64,000 nucleotides of DNA from Galbibacter pacificus (GCF_029603165.1 NZ_JAQSVC010000002.1:558001-622000); one strand, 5' to 3'. Counted from the stretch's first letter, positions 46,997-55,796 are shown. Notes: generated by a model not told the origin, from the sequence alone. Numbers and translations are program-made.

Positions 46997-48292
46997 TTAT
47001 TCTAGCACCTGCCGCATGGCTTTGGCTTTAATCAAACATTCTTCGTATTCATTTTCGGGAATGGATTGTGCGGTAATGGCACTTCCGACGGAGAAAGATA
47101 CATATCTTTTTTTATAATTGTACAAAATACTTCTAATAATTACATTAAAGTCGAAATTGCCATTTGGCGCAAAATAGCCCACTGCCCCGCTGTACAAACC
47201 ACGTTTGGTTTCTTCTAGTTTTTCTATAATTTTCATGGCCGAAACCTTGGGCGCCCCGGTCATGCTCCCCATGGGAAAGGCTGCTTTAATAATGTCGACG
47301 GAATTGGTTTCGGGGGCAACTTCTGCACGAATGGTAGATATAAGTTGATGTACCTGCAAAAAAGTATATACTTGGCACAATTCTTCCACTTTTACGCTTC
47401 CTTTCACGGCAATGCGTGAGAGGTCGTTTCTAACCAGGTCCACAATCATTACATTTTCAGAACGCTCTTTCGGGTCGTTCTTCAATTTTTCAACCAATAA
47501 TTTATCTTCGGCGGGCGTAAGGGCCCTTTTGGCAGTGCCTTTTATGGGCTGGGAAATAATGGTATTTTCTTCCCGGCGGATATATCTTTCGGGTGAAGCC
47601 GACAATAAATAATGGCAATCGTGTTTTAAAAATGTGGCAAAAGGCGGTTTGGAAATAGCATTGAGGTTTAAAAAAGTTTTTAAAGGGTCTATTTCGGTAT
47701 CTTCAGCATAAAATTCCTGACAAAAATTGGCTTCATAAATATCGCCGCGATGAATATGGCGAAGCATTTCCTTTACTTTATTGTAATATTCATCTTTATG
47801 TATGCGTAATTTTATTTTTACATCCTGTTGATTTGGCGGTTCTTTACTTGGGATTTCTATATTTTGAATAGTTTCCCAATCATTTTCCATTTCGTCATCA
47901 ATCATTTTCAGGTAATGCATTTCCACAGTGCCCTGTTTCAACAAGAATAATTTTTGGGGCTGAAAGAAAAAAAGATCGGGAAACTCCAATCCATCATAAT
48001 TATCGGACGTAAGTTCCTCAACGGTATTCTTTAAATCGTACGTTAAATATCCAAACAGCCAATCGTTGGTAATGCTCTGATATTCTTTTAAATCGTAAAA
48101 TGCATTTTGGGTATCTGTTTTTAGGGAAGTAAAGGCCTCAACGGCCAAAACAGCCTCGTAACTGCTGTGCGATTGCCGGTATTGATTACTGTCCAGCCAA
48201 ACAACTTCATTGAATTGCGCTGCCCATTGCAACAATTTGTTTTTAAACACTTCAATATTGTTTGTATTGAATTGTTTAACAGTTCTAACCAT
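46997..48292 (-). CDS. pabB: Aminodeoxychorismate synthase component I (anthranilate synthase I family)
   Basis: A chorismate-using enzyme of the TrpE/PabB family, here the PabB type that supplies the 4-aminobenzoate ring of folate with a glutaminase partner. The 431-residue protein has YEANFCQEFYAEDTEIDP, LLSASPERYIRREENTIISQPIKGTAKR (the PIKGTxKR form marks PabB rather than TrpE), VMIVDLVRNDLSRI and GSMTGAPKVSAMKIIEKLEETKRGLYSGAVGY. It starts at ATG 48292 and is divergent from the arginine leader 119 bp away. Confidence 0.9.
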   Translation of the reverse strand: MVRTVKQFNTNNIEVFKNKLLQWAAQFNEVVWLDSNQYRQSHSSYEAVLAVEAFTSLKTDTQNAFYDLKEYQSITNDWLFGYLTYDLKNTVEELTSDNYDGLEFPDLFFFQPQKLFLLKQGTVEMHYLKMIDDEMENDWETIQNIEIPSKEPPNQQDVKIKLRIHKDEYYNKVKEMLRHIHRGDIYEANFCQEFYAEDTEIDPLKTFLNLNAISKPPFATFLKHDCHYLLSASPERYIRREENTIISQPIKGTAKRALTPAEDKLLVEKLKNDPKERSENVMIVDLVRNDLSRIAVKGSVKVEELCQVYTFLQVHQLISTIRAEVAPETNSVDIIKAAFPMGSMTGAPKVSAMKIIEKLEETKRGLYSGAVGYFAPNGNFDFNVIIRSILYNYKKRYVSFSVGSAITAQSIPENEYEECLIKAKAMRQVLE

Positions 48293-48322
48293 AGATTAAA
48301 TAAGGTTTACGTTAGTTTGTTA

Positions 48323-48330
48323 CAAATTTA
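48323..48330 (-). promoter_or_regulatory. Candidate -7 element for pabB
   Basis: Minus strand TAAATTTG fits TAnnTTTG and lies about 30 nt before the pabB ATG; the -33 box is weak. Confidence 0.35.
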
Positions 48331-48411
48331 ACAAAGATTACGCTTTTTAATCTAATTATTATTGCTAATATTGTACTGTAGAATTAAACAAAGAGAACGA
48401 ATATTTGCATT

Positions 48412-48531
48412 ATGCAAAAAGAACTTAGAAATATTATAACCACATTGAAAGCGTTGCTTGTATTAACGACGCCTTCATATGTATTGGTTCCTGTTCGCCA
48501 TGTTCGTTTCCCACGCCGTCGTCGCCCGTAA
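48412..48531 (+). CDS. Arginine-rich leader peptide of the arg/pro cluster (39 residues)
   Basis: A 39-codon open frame (ATG 48412-48414, TAA 48529-48531) in the 332-bp gap before the arg cluster. Seven of its residues are Arg, six in the last eleven: VRHVRFPRRRRP, ending Pro-stop. The C-terminal arginines are all CGC or CGT codons. A GNRA-looped hairpin (48519-48539) covers the last Arg codons and stop, with a T-rich run after it, and a second hairpin follows at 48550-48571. It resembles arginine-sensing attenuator peptides; the mechanism is not settled. A partial promoter (TTTG 48316-48319, then TACGCTTT after 19 nt) lies upstream. Confidence 0.7.
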   Translation: MQKELRNIITTLKALLVLTTPSYVLVPVRHVRFPRRRRP

Positions 48532-48573
48532 GGGTGCGATATTCTTTTTGGAGCTAGGTGTGTCCAGCTCCCC
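48519..48573 (+). promoter_or_regulatory. Paired RNA hairpins following the arginine leader
   Basis: Hairpin 1: TCG-T-CGCCC (48519-48527, T bulged) pairs with GGGTGCGA (48532-48539) across a GTAA loop made of the last base before and the stop codon itself, followed by TATTCTTTTT. Hairpin 2: GGAGCT (48550-48555) with AGCTCC (48566-48571) plus an inner GG-CC pair; no T-run follows. AAGGG at the stop (48530-48534) could also pair with CCCTT (48571-48575), giving a mutually exclusive form. Confidence 0.5.
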
Positions 48574-48624
48574 TTTCAAAAAAACATTTTCAAATTTTCA
48601 TTAATTTTTTAACAAGGTAATTGA

Positions 48625-49275
48625 ATGCAAATACTTATTGCAAACGATACGCATATTGGCTATGCCCAGGAAATTTGCGATACCATTGAAGAATCTGCAA
48701 AACAGCGCGGAACCGGTATTGCCAAACGTACTCCTGAATATATTACCACCAAAATTCAAAACGGGAATGCGGTGATTGCCCTTGAAGGAACAAAATTTGC
48801 CGGGTTCTGCTACATTGAAACATGGGGGCACGGAAAATTCGTGGCCAATTCGGGACTGATTGTTCATCCTGATTTTAGGGGAAAAGGATTGGCTACCGAT
48901 ATTAAAAAGAAGGTTTTTGAACACAGCAGAAAAAAGTTTCCCGATGCAAAAATTTTCGGGATTACAACAGGTTTGGCCGTGATGAAAATTAATTACGATT
49001 TAGGCTACGAACCCGTTACTTTTTCTGAGCTTACAGACGATCCCAGTTTTTGGAACGGATGCAAAACCTGTAGAAATTTTGATATCCTAACCCGAAACGA
49101 AGGAAGAATGTGCCTGTGTACCGGAATGCTGTACGATCCGGTAGAAAAAGAAAAAAACAAAAAAGCGCAGCACAAACACAAGTACGATTCTAAAGTACTT
49201 ACACGATTAAAAAACATTAAAGAATCCCTATTTCTTAACAAAGAAAAAAAGAAAGAAAAAGAATCTAAAAAATGA
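48625..49275 (+). CDS. GNAT acyltransferase, first gene of the arg cluster (candidate N-acyl-glutamate synthase)
   Basis: A 216-residue GNAT-fold acyltransferase. The acyl-CoA loop is LIVHPDFRGKGLATDIKKKVF (about residues 78-98). It lies at the head of the arginine cluster and overlaps argG by 4 bp, so it most likely acylates glutamate as the first step; acetyl or succinyl donor is open, because argF' is of the N-succinylornithine type. Residues 146-165 hold a four-cysteine pattern (CKTC near 146-149 and CLC at 163-165) that may bind a metal. The C-terminus is lysine-rich. The specific activity is inference from position. Confidence 0.75.
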   Translation: MQILIANDTHIGYAQEICDTIEESAKQRGTGIAKRTPEYITTKIQNGNAVIALEGTKFAGFCYIETWGHGKFVANSGLIVHPDFRGKGLATDIKKKVFEHSRKKFPDAKIFGITTGLAVMKINYDLGYEPVTFSELTDDPSFWNGCKTCRNFDILTRNEGRMCLCTGMLYDPVEKEKNKKAQHKHKYDSKVLTRLKNIKESLFLNKEKKKEKESKK

Positions 49276-50453
49276 AGAAATTAGTATTGGCATACAGTGG
49301 CGGCCTGGACACATCTTATTGTGCAAAATCCTTATCGGAAAGTGGTTACGAAGTACATGCCGTAAGTGTTAACACCGGAGGTTTTTCTAAAGAAGAAATA
49401 CAAGAAATTGAAAAAAAGGCATTGACTTTGGGTGCTAAAACATATGTTTCCCTTGATGCCGTTCAAACATTTTATGATAAAGTAGTAAAATACCTTATTT
49501 ATGGAAATGTACTTAAAAACAATACCTATCCGCTATCGGTTAGTGCAGAAAGGATTGTGCAGGCTATCGAAATTGTAAATTATGCCAAAGAGAATGGAGC
49601 AAAATATATTGCCCATGGAAGTACCGGGGCCGGAAACGACCAAGTACGGTTTGATATGATTTTTCAGATTTTGGCCCCCGAAATTGAAATTATCACACCA
49701 ATTCGGGACAATAAACTATCCCGACAGGAAGAAATAGATTACCTAAAAAGTAAAGGAGTGCACATGGCTTGGGAAAAAGCCAAATATTCCATCAATAAAG
49801 GTTTATGGGGAACCAGCGTTGGTGGCGACGAAACCCTTACCTCCCACTTGCCCCTGCCAAGCGAAGCTTACCCAAGTCAGCTTGAAAACATGGGAACACA
49901 AAAAGTAAAACTGACTTTTACCAAAGGAGAACTTAGTGCAATTGACGGAAAAAAGGGAAAACCTGTAGCACTTATTGAAAAACTGGACGAAATAGCTTCG
50001 CAATTTGCCATTGGAAGAGATATCCATGTTGGCGATACCATTATCGGCATAAAAGGAAGGGTTGGTTTTGAAGCCGCCGCGCCCATGGTAATTATTAAAG
50101 CACACCATACTTTGGAAAAACACGTATTGACCAAATGGCAACAGCAGCATAAAGATTATCTGGCCAATTGGTACGGAATGTTATTGCATGAAGGAAATTA
50201 CTTGGATGAGGTTATGCGGAACATCGAAACTTTTTTAACAGATACTCAAAAAAATGTTTCTGGAGATGTATGGGTGAGCTTGCATCCGTACCGGTTTTTT
50301 ATTGATGGAATCCAGTCGAAACACGATTTAATGAATGCCAAATTTGGCAGCTATGGCGAAATGAACAAGGGCTGGAGCGCCGATGAAGCCAAAGGATTTA
50401 TCAAAATAAATGCCAATGCGGCAAAAATCCATCAGTCGGTCAATCATAATTGA
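49272..50453 (+). CDS. argG: Argininosuccinate synthase
   Basis: ATP-dependent ligase joining citrulline and aspartate, cytoplasmic. The 393-residue enzyme opens with the ATP pyrophosphatase loop LAYSGGLDTSYCAKSL, followed by VSAERIVQAIEI, AHGSTGAGNDQVRFD and the NKGLWGTSVGGDETL region. Its ATG overlaps the GNAT stop (ATGA), so both are coupled. A gap of 159 bp with a degenerate dispersed palindrome separates it from argC. Confidence 0.96.
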   Translation: MKKLVLAYSGGLDTSYCAKSLSESGYEVHAVSVNTGGFSKEEIQEIEKKALTLGAKTYVSLDAVQTFYDKVVKYLIYGNVLKNNTYPLSVSAERIVQAIEIVNYAKENGAKYIAHGSTGAGNDQVRFDMIFQILAPEIEIITPIRDNKLSRQEEIDYLKSKGVHMAWEKAKYSINKGLWGTSVGGDETLTSHLPLPSEAYPSQLENMGTQKVKLTFTKGELSAIDGKKGKPVALIEKLDEIASQFAIGRDIHVGDTIIGIKGRVGFEAAAPMVIIKAHHTLEKHVLTKWQQQHKDYLANWYGMLLHEGNYLDEVMRNIETFLTDTQKNVSGDVWVSLHPYRFFIDGIQSKHDLMNAKFGSYGEMNKGWSADEAKGFIKINANAAKIHQSVNHN

Positions 50454-50461
50454 TTAACAAA

Positions 50462-50571
50462 TGTCACCCTGAGCACCTGTGCTGAATTTAGCTTCAGTAT
50501 GTAGAAGGGTTTTTGAACAGTGCTTCAACCTGCCCGAAATGCCATGGCAGGCGGGCAAGCTCAGCATAACA
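50462..50571. repeat. Degenerate copy of the dispersed TGAGCCTGTCGAAG palindrome
   Basis: Starts TGTCACCCTGAGCACCTGTG and ends GCAAGCTCAGCATAACA, with an inner AGTATGTAGAAGGG and AACCTGCCCGAAATGCCATGG section. It matches the cleaner copies at 28424-28490 and 59368-59428 at both ends. It is followed by CAGCATAACA-type short repeats up to the argC start. Confidence 0.6.
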
Positions 50572-50612
50572 GTATAACAGCATAACAACACAGCAACAAA
50601 CAGCATAAAAAA

Positions 50613-51587
50613 ATGATTAAAGCAGGAATTATAGGAGGCTCAGGATATACAGGAGGCGAACTCATCAGGATTTTAATAAATCACCCGCACGCCGGAATAG
50701 ATTTTGTATATAGCACAACAAGAGCCGGGAAGCCTATTGCCGAAACGCACGAAGACCTTGTTGGTAGTTGTAGTTTAAAATTTACCGATACTATCAACCC
50801 AGAGGTAGATGTACTCTTTTTATGCCTTGGGCACGGTAATTCCATAGCTTTTTTAGACGAATATTCTTTTTCGGCAAAAACAAAGGTTATTGATTTAAGC
50901 AATGATTTTAGACTGGATAAAGACTCTAATTACAAAAAAAGGGAATTTGTTTACGGGTTGCCCGAACTGCAAAAAGAAAAAATTAAAAATGCACAAAATA
51001 TAGCCAATCCGGGGTGTTTTGCTACGGCCATTCAGTTGGCATTGCTCCCTTTGGCAAAAAAAGGCCTGTTGGCAGCCAATATTCATATCAATGCCATTAC
51101 CGGAAGTACCGGGGCCGGGGTTTCTCCATCGGCGACATCGCATTTTAGTTGGAGAAACAATAATATTTCCTGGTACAAACCATTTACACACCAACATTTA
51201 GGGGAGATCAATCAAAGTATTGTGAGCCTCCAGAACAACCAACCAAACATTTTTATGCTTCCGCAACGCGGCAATTTCACCAAGGGGATTTTTGTAACAT
51301 CTTATATGAAATTTGAAAATAGTTTGGAAGAAACTTGGAATTTATACAAGGATTTTTATGTTAAAGACCCGTTCACACATTTATCAACCAAAGAAGTTCA
51401 TTTAAAACAGGTAATAAATACCAACAATTGTTTTATACATCTTCACAAGCACGAAGACGTGCTGCTTATCACTAGTGTCATAGATAATTTAATAAAAGGC
51501 GCCTCTGGTCAGGCAGTGCAAAACATGAACTTACTTTTTGGTTTTGATGAATGCGACGGACTTAAATTAAAAGGAAGTTATTTCTAA
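50613..51587 (+). CDS. argC: N-acetyl-gamma-glutamyl-phosphate reductase (or N-succinyl form)
   Basis: NADPH-dependent reductase of the arginine pathway, third step. The 324-residue protein has a Rossmann start (IKAGIIGGSGYTGGELIRILINHP), STTRAGKP, LFLCLGHGNS, and the catalytic cysteine in NIANPGCFATAIQLALLPL. The later motif SGASGQAVQNMNLLFG is normal for ArgC. Since argF' here is of the N-succinylornithine type, the substrate may be the succinylated rather than acetylated phosphate; sequence does not decide. ProC follows after 19 bp. Confidence 0.94.
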   Translation: MIKAGIIGGSGYTGGELIRILINHPHAGIDFVYSTTRAGKPIAETHEDLVGSCSLKFTDTINPEVDVLFLCLGHGNSIAFLDEYSFSAKTKVIDLSNDFRLDKDSNYKKREFVYGLPELQKEKIKNAQNIANPGCFATAIQLALLPLAKKGLLAANIHINAITGSTGAGVSPSATSHFSWRNNNISWYKPFTHQHLGEINQSIVSLQNNQPNIFMLPQRGNFTKGIFVTSYMKFENSLEETWNLYKDFYVKDPFTHLSTKEVHLKQVINTNNCFIHLHKHEDVLLITSVIDNLIKGASGQAVQNMNLLFGFDECDGLKLKGSYF

Positions 51588-51606
51588 AACTAAAAAACAA
51601 AACAAA

Positions 51607-52395
51607 ATGGAAGTTACCGTTATTGGGTCAGGAAATCTAGGAAAATCGATCATTACAGGACTCGCATCCAGCGATTTATTTGATCCAAAGAACATCTTAG
51701 TAGCAGACAAATCAGACGAAAATCTGGAAATTATTAAAAAACAGGCAGGTGTTTCTGTTACGGCAGACAATGTGCAGGCCATAAAACAATCTAAATGGGT
51801 TATCCTTTGTATTCAACCAAGAATTTTAAAAATCGTTCTTAACGAAATAAAGGGGCACCTAAAAAACGATCAAATATTAATCTCTACCGTTACCGGGGTT
51901 TCCATTAGCGAAATCAACGAAATTGTTCCAAACAACAAAGTAATAAGGGCCATGCCAAATACCGCCGCCGTTAAGCAACAATCCATGTCGTTTATCTGTG
52001 CCGACGATATGGAGCATGAAGACGTATCGTTTGTGGAAAAAATGTTCGGGACCATTGGAAAAACCATGGTTATCGAAGAACGCCTCATGCAAGCGGCAAC
52101 CGTATTGGGCGCAAGCAGCACGGCATTCTTTCTTCGCTTTTTAAGAGCATTGACACAAGGTGGCGTGCAAATGGGCTTTCACCCGCACGAGGCACAGGAA
52201 ATTTCGGCTCAGGTAGCTATTGGTGCCGCCGCATTAATAGAAGACGGTACACATGCCGAAGTTGAGGTAGACAACGTAACCACCCCAATGGGATGCACCA
52301 TTGAAGGCCTGAATGCCATGGAACACAATGGGCTAAGCTCTGCCGTAATAAAAGGAATTATGGCCGCTTATAAACGAATTAGCGATATTAAATAA
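51607..52395 (+). CDS. proC: Pyrroline-5-carboxylate reductase
   Basis: Last enzyme of proline synthesis, NAD(P)H-dependent, cytoplasmic. The 262-residue protein starts EVTVIGSGNLGKSIITGLASS and has VILCIQPRILKIVL, VIRAMPNTAAVKQQSMSFIC and the C-terminal helix signature with VDNVTTPMGCTIEGLNAME. It sits between argC and argD, so proline and arginine genes share a transcript. No abnormality was seen. Confidence 0.94.
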   Translation: MEVTVIGSGNLGKSIITGLASSDLFDPKNILVADKSDENLEIIKKQAGVSVTADNVQAIKQSKWVILCIQPRILKIVLNEIKGHLKNDQILISTVTGVSISEINEIVPNNKVIRAMPNTAAVKQQSMSFICADDMEHEDVSFVEKMFGTIGKTMVIEERLMQAATVLGASSTAFFLRFLRALTQGGVQMGFHPHEAQEISAQVAIGAAALIEDGTHAEVEVDNVTTPMGCTIEGLNAMEHNGLSSAVIKGIMAAYKRISDIK

Positions 52396-52464
52396 GGACC
52401 AAAGCCAAAAACACCTTCAAGGAATACGGCTTAACAATAAAATAATAAACTCTGTATACAATAA

Positions 52465-53607
52465 ATGAAACTGTTTGATGTTTACCCTTTATACAACGTT
52501 ACTCCCGAAAAGGGAAAAGACGTGTATGTTTACGACGAGAACGGGCAAGAATATTTAGACCTCTACGGAGGCCATGCCGTTATCTCCATTGGCCATGCTC
52601 ATCCTACGTATGTAGAACGCATTACCGAACAAGTAAACAAATTGGGCTTCTACTCCAATGCCATTCAAAATCCGCTTCAAGTGGAGCTGGCAGAAAGATT
52701 AGGAAGGCTTTCTAATTGCGAGGAATATAGTTTGTTTCTCTGCAATTCTGGGGCAGAAGCCAATGAAAACGCATTAAAATTAGCATCGTTTCACACCAAT
52801 AAATCGCGTGTCATTGCTTTTAAAAATGCTTTTCACGGAAGAACATCTGCAGCAGTTGCAGCTACAGACAATAGGGCTATAAACGCTCCTATTAATAACC
52901 AGCACAGCGTCACCACATTCCTTCCTTTTAACCAACTTCACTCTTTAGATTATGAATTAGCGTTCGGTGACGTTTGTGCGGTTATTATTGAACCCATTCA
53001 AGGCGTTGGCGGATTAGACGAGCCCGCCACCGAGTTTTTACAAGGAGTGGTCAAATTGTGCAAAAAACATCATGTAGCTTTAATTTTAGATGAAATTCAA
53101 TCCGGTTACGGAAGAAGCGGGAAATTCTTTGCCTTTCAGCATCATGACATTCAACCTGACATAATTACAGTTGCCAAAGGCATGGCAAACGGCTTTCCTA
53201 TTGGCGGGGTTTTAATACACCCTAAATTTGAAGCCAAACACGGAATGCTGGGCACTACCTTTGGAGGCAATCACTTGGCATGTGCTGCTGCGCTTGCTGT
53301 TCTGGACGTTATTGAAAATGAAAAATTGATCGATAATGTGAATGAAATAGCTGCTTATTTTGAAGAAAAAGCCAAGAAAATCAATAGTTTACAAAAACTT
53401 AAAGGTAGAGGGCTCATGCTTGGAATGGAGTTTGGACAAAATGTATCAGAAATAAGAAAAGCGCTTATTTACGAGAAAAAAATATTTACCGGCGGCTCGT
53501 CAAATAAGAACTTATTAAGAATTTTACCGCCATTAACGATTCAAAAGCATCATATGGACAGCTTTTTTGAAGCTTTGTCCGATGTTTTAAAAAATCAAAA
53601 TTTGTAA
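52465..53607 (+). CDS. argD: Acetylornithine/succinylornithine aminotransferase
   Basis: PLP enzyme of class III aminotransferases, converting the N-acyl-glutamate semialdehyde to N-acyl-ornithine. The 380-residue protein has FLCNSGAEANENALKLASFH, VIAFKNAFHGRTSAAVAATD, ALILDEIQSGYGRSGKFFAFQH and the PLP lysine in TVAKGMANGFPIGG. The C-terminus RILPPLTIQKHHMDSFFEAL is normal. Stop and start overlap with proA (TAATG), showing coupling. Confidence 0.94.
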   Translation: MKLFDVYPLYNVTPEKGKDVYVYDENGQEYLDLYGGHAVISIGHAHPTYVERITEQVNKLGFYSNAIQNPLQVELAERLGRLSNCEEYSLFLCNSGAEANENALKLASFHTNKSRVIAFKNAFHGRTSAAVAATDNRAINAPINNQHSVTTFLPFNQLHSLDYELAFGDVCAVIIEPIQGVGGLDEPATEFLQGVVKLCKKHHVALILDEIQSGYGRSGKFFAFQHHDIQPDIITVAKGMANGFPIGGVLIHPKFEAKHGMLGTTFGGNHLACAAALAVLDVIENEKLIDNVNEIAAYFEEKAKKINSLQKLKGRGLMLGMEFGQNVSEIRKALIYEKKIFTGGSSNKNLLRILPPLTIQKHHMDSFFEALSDVLKNQNL

Positions 53608-54803
53608 TGAATAAAATACTGACAATTTCCGAAAGAAATAATGTATTAACAACAATGGCAGAATTGATCCGCGAGGAGCAATATGCCATTATAAAAGCAA
53701 ACAAAAAAGACCTCGACGGCTACAATGGCGAAGATCTTGCCATGGAAGACCGCCTAAAGGTAGACGATGCTAAAATAGACGGAATGATAGCGTCGTTAAA
53801 AGAATTGGCATCGCAAGAAGATCCTTTGGGAAAAGAGCGGTTTCATTTTAAGCATGATAACGGAATGGACATTTTTAACAAAACGGCCCCCTTTGGGACC
53901 ATTATGATTATCTATGAATCCAGACCCGACGTAACTGTTGAAGCAGCCGGGATTGCCTTTAAATCCGGGAACAAAATCTTGCTGAAAGGTGGAAAGGAAT
54001 CGCTAAATTCCAACCTTTTGATTGTAGATTTATGGCACCGCGCCATGAAAAAACACAATGTTTCAACAGAGTGGGTTGAATATTTACAGTTTAACCGACA
54101 GGAGACTCAGGCTTTTTTAGAAAACCCCACGCAACAAATAGACCTTATTGTACCACGTGGCGGGGAACGGTTGATTCAATTTGTAAAAGAAAACGCAAAT
54201 TGCCCTGTAATTGTAAGTGGCCGGGGAAACAACTTTGTATATGTTCATAAAAATGCCGACCTTGATTTGGCCATGAAGGTTATTATCAATGCCAAAACCG
54301 CAAAAATATCCGCATGTAATGCACTGGACAAGGTTTTAATAGATACCAACCTTCCAAATTACAAGGATTTTGTAGCCAAGTTATTAGATCGGTTAGCCGA
54401 ATTTAATGTAGATGTCCATGTGGATAAGGAATTGAATAATTTTGACAGTGTAACTGTAATTGAAGATGATAATATTTGGTATGAAGAATTTTTAGATTAT
54501 AAAATTGTAATTGGCGTTATCGATTCTGTTGAAGATGCCATTGCAAAAATCAACAAATATTCGGGCGGGCATTCGGCAGCTATTATTACCAAGGATAATG
54601 ATGTAGCCGATTTGTTTATGACAACAGTAGATTCTGCCGCAGTATATCATAATGCTTCAACTAGATTTACAGATGGTGGAGCCTTAGGATTGGGTGGCGA
54701 ATTGGCCATAAGTACCGATAAATTGCACCAGCGAGGACCCATCGGGCTTGAGCATTTGGTTACCAACAAATGGTATATTCACGGTAACGGACAAATTAGA
54801 TAA
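53607..54803 (+). CDS. proA: Gamma-glutamyl phosphate reductase
   Basis: NADPH-dependent reductase, second step of proline synthesis. The 398-residue protein is of the aldehyde-dehydrogenase-like fold with ATFGTIMIIYESRPDVTVEAAGIAFKSGNK (here APFGTIMIIYESRPDVTVE), LKGGKESLNSNLL, VPRGGERLIQFVKENA and the active cysteine in TAKISACNALDKVLI. It carries the C-terminal HQRGPIGLEHLVTNKW. It starts one base inside the argD stop. Followed by proB1 after 100 bp. Confidence 0.94.
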   Translation: MNKILTISERNNVLTTMAELIREEQYAIIKANKKDLDGYNGEDLAMEDRLKVDDAKIDGMIASLKELASQEDPLGKERFHFKHDNGMDIFNKTAPFGTIMIIYESRPDVTVEAAGIAFKSGNKILLKGGKESLNSNLLIVDLWHRAMKKHNVSTEWVEYLQFNRQETQAFLENPTQQIDLIVPRGGERLIQFVKENANCPVIVSGRGNNFVYVHKNADLDLAMKVIINAKTAKISACNALDKVLIDTNLPNYKDFVAKLLDRLAEFNVDVHVDKELNNFDSVTVIEDDNIWYEEFLDYKIVIGVIDSVEDAIAKINKYSGGHSAAIITKDNDVADLFMTTVDSAAVYHNASTRFTDGGALGLGGELAISTDKLHQRGPIGLEHLVTNKWYIHGNGQIR

Positions 54804-54903
54804 CAGAAATAATTAACAATAAAAATTTGATAATCCATTCTGGTCAAACCGGAATATTTAGCTCTCTGAGCAATAAACACAACTATAATTTAAAAACAGA
54901 AAA

Positions 54904-55686
54904 ATGAGTAAGCCCAAAAAGAAGAAAAAAAGAATTCTATTAAAAATAGGTTCCAATACGCTTACAAAAGAATCAGATCAAATATCAAGAGGGAAAATCG
55001 AAGATATAGGTCGGCAAATTGCAGCACTGCAAGACGATTACGAGTTTGTAATTGTTAGTTCCGGCGCAAAGGTAGTTGCCAAGCAATTTGTAAACCTGGA
55101 AAGCACTTACAGCGAAGACATCAATGTAAAGCAAGCTTTAACATCCATTGGCCAGCCACATTTAATACGTATTTTTCAAGAAAGCTTTAGAGAATTGGGG
55201 CTGTTGGCATCGCAATGCCTCCTCTCCTATTCTGATTTTGAAAAAGACGTTTCAAAAAAGAATATTGTAAACACCATCAATATATTGGTAGACAACGGTT
55301 ACATTCCAATTATCAATGAAAACGATACTGTTGCCACCGACGAAATACAATTTGGAGATAACGATAAATTGGCAGCGTTGACCGCGGCACTTTTAAAAGT
55401 AGATTTATTGATTATTGCCACTAATACCAACGGTATTTATACCAAAGAATCGTTTAAGGAAGGATCGCCCGAAACTATTGAAGAAGTAAGCGATTTCTCC
55501 GACCTTAAAAAAGAAGTGGTAGACGAAGATAAATCTTCGCACGGTACCGGTGGTATGAGCTCGAAAGTGGTTGCTTTGGAGATTGCCAACAAGGCAAATA
55601 TCGAAACTTGGATTGTAAATGGTCTGGAAGATAATTTTATCTTAAACACCATTAATCAAAATACCGCTTTTACAAAAATTGAATGA
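54904..55686 (+). CDS. proB: Glutamate 5-kinase paralogue 1, short form, diverged loop
   Basis: Amino-acid kinase phosphorylating glutamate in proline synthesis. The 260-residue protein lacks the C-terminal PUA domain of long ProB. The fold is clear: RILLKIGSNTLTKESDQIS, NENDTVATDEIQFGDNDKLAALTAALL and ATNTNGIYTKE. The usual SSGAIxAG loop is SSGAKVVAKQF here, a Lys in the substrate region, and IGQPHLIRIFQ replaces IGQxxLMxxY. It may have reduced or altered activity, or form a heteromer with the second copy. A strong terminator lies between the two copies. Confidence 0.85.
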   Translation: MSKPKKKKKRILLKIGSNTLTKESDQISRGKIEDIGRQIAALQDDYEFVIVSSGAKVVAKQFVNLESTYSEDINVKQALTSIGQPHLIRIFQESFRELGLLASQCLLSYSDFEKDVSKKNIVNTINILVDNGYIPIINENDTVATDEIQFGDNDKLAALTAALLKVDLLIIATNTNGIYTKESFKEGSPETIEEVSDFSDLKKEVVDEDKSSHGTGGMSSKVVALEIANKANIETWIVNGLEDNFILNTINQNTAFTKIE

Positions 55687-55712
55687 TTTTTAATATAACA
55701 AGCCTATAGATA

Positions 55713-55774
55713 AAAGCCCAAAAAGTAATTCCATACACTATAAACATGTATAAAAGTTATGCTTTTTGGGCTTT
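55713..55774 (+). terminator. Strong terminator between the two proB genes
   Basis: AAAGCCCAAAAAG (55713-55725) pairs with CTTTTTGGGCTTT (55762-55774), a perfect 13-bp stem, with further T to 55778. The 36-nt loop contains its own small hairpin (ATACA / TGTAT). It ends five bases before the first possible start of proB2, so it acts inside the cluster: it may be partial or regulated. Confidence 0.8.
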
Positions 55775-55796
55775 TTTTATGTCATTTCGGAAAAAA

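Noticed and set aside
48550-48571. The second arginine leader hairpin as a classical intrinsic terminator.
   Set aside because: It is followed by CCTTTCAAAAAAAC, not a T-run.
55746-55796. Start of proB2 at 55746.
   Set aside because: The codons come from the loop and stem of a strong terminator and have no similarity to ProB.
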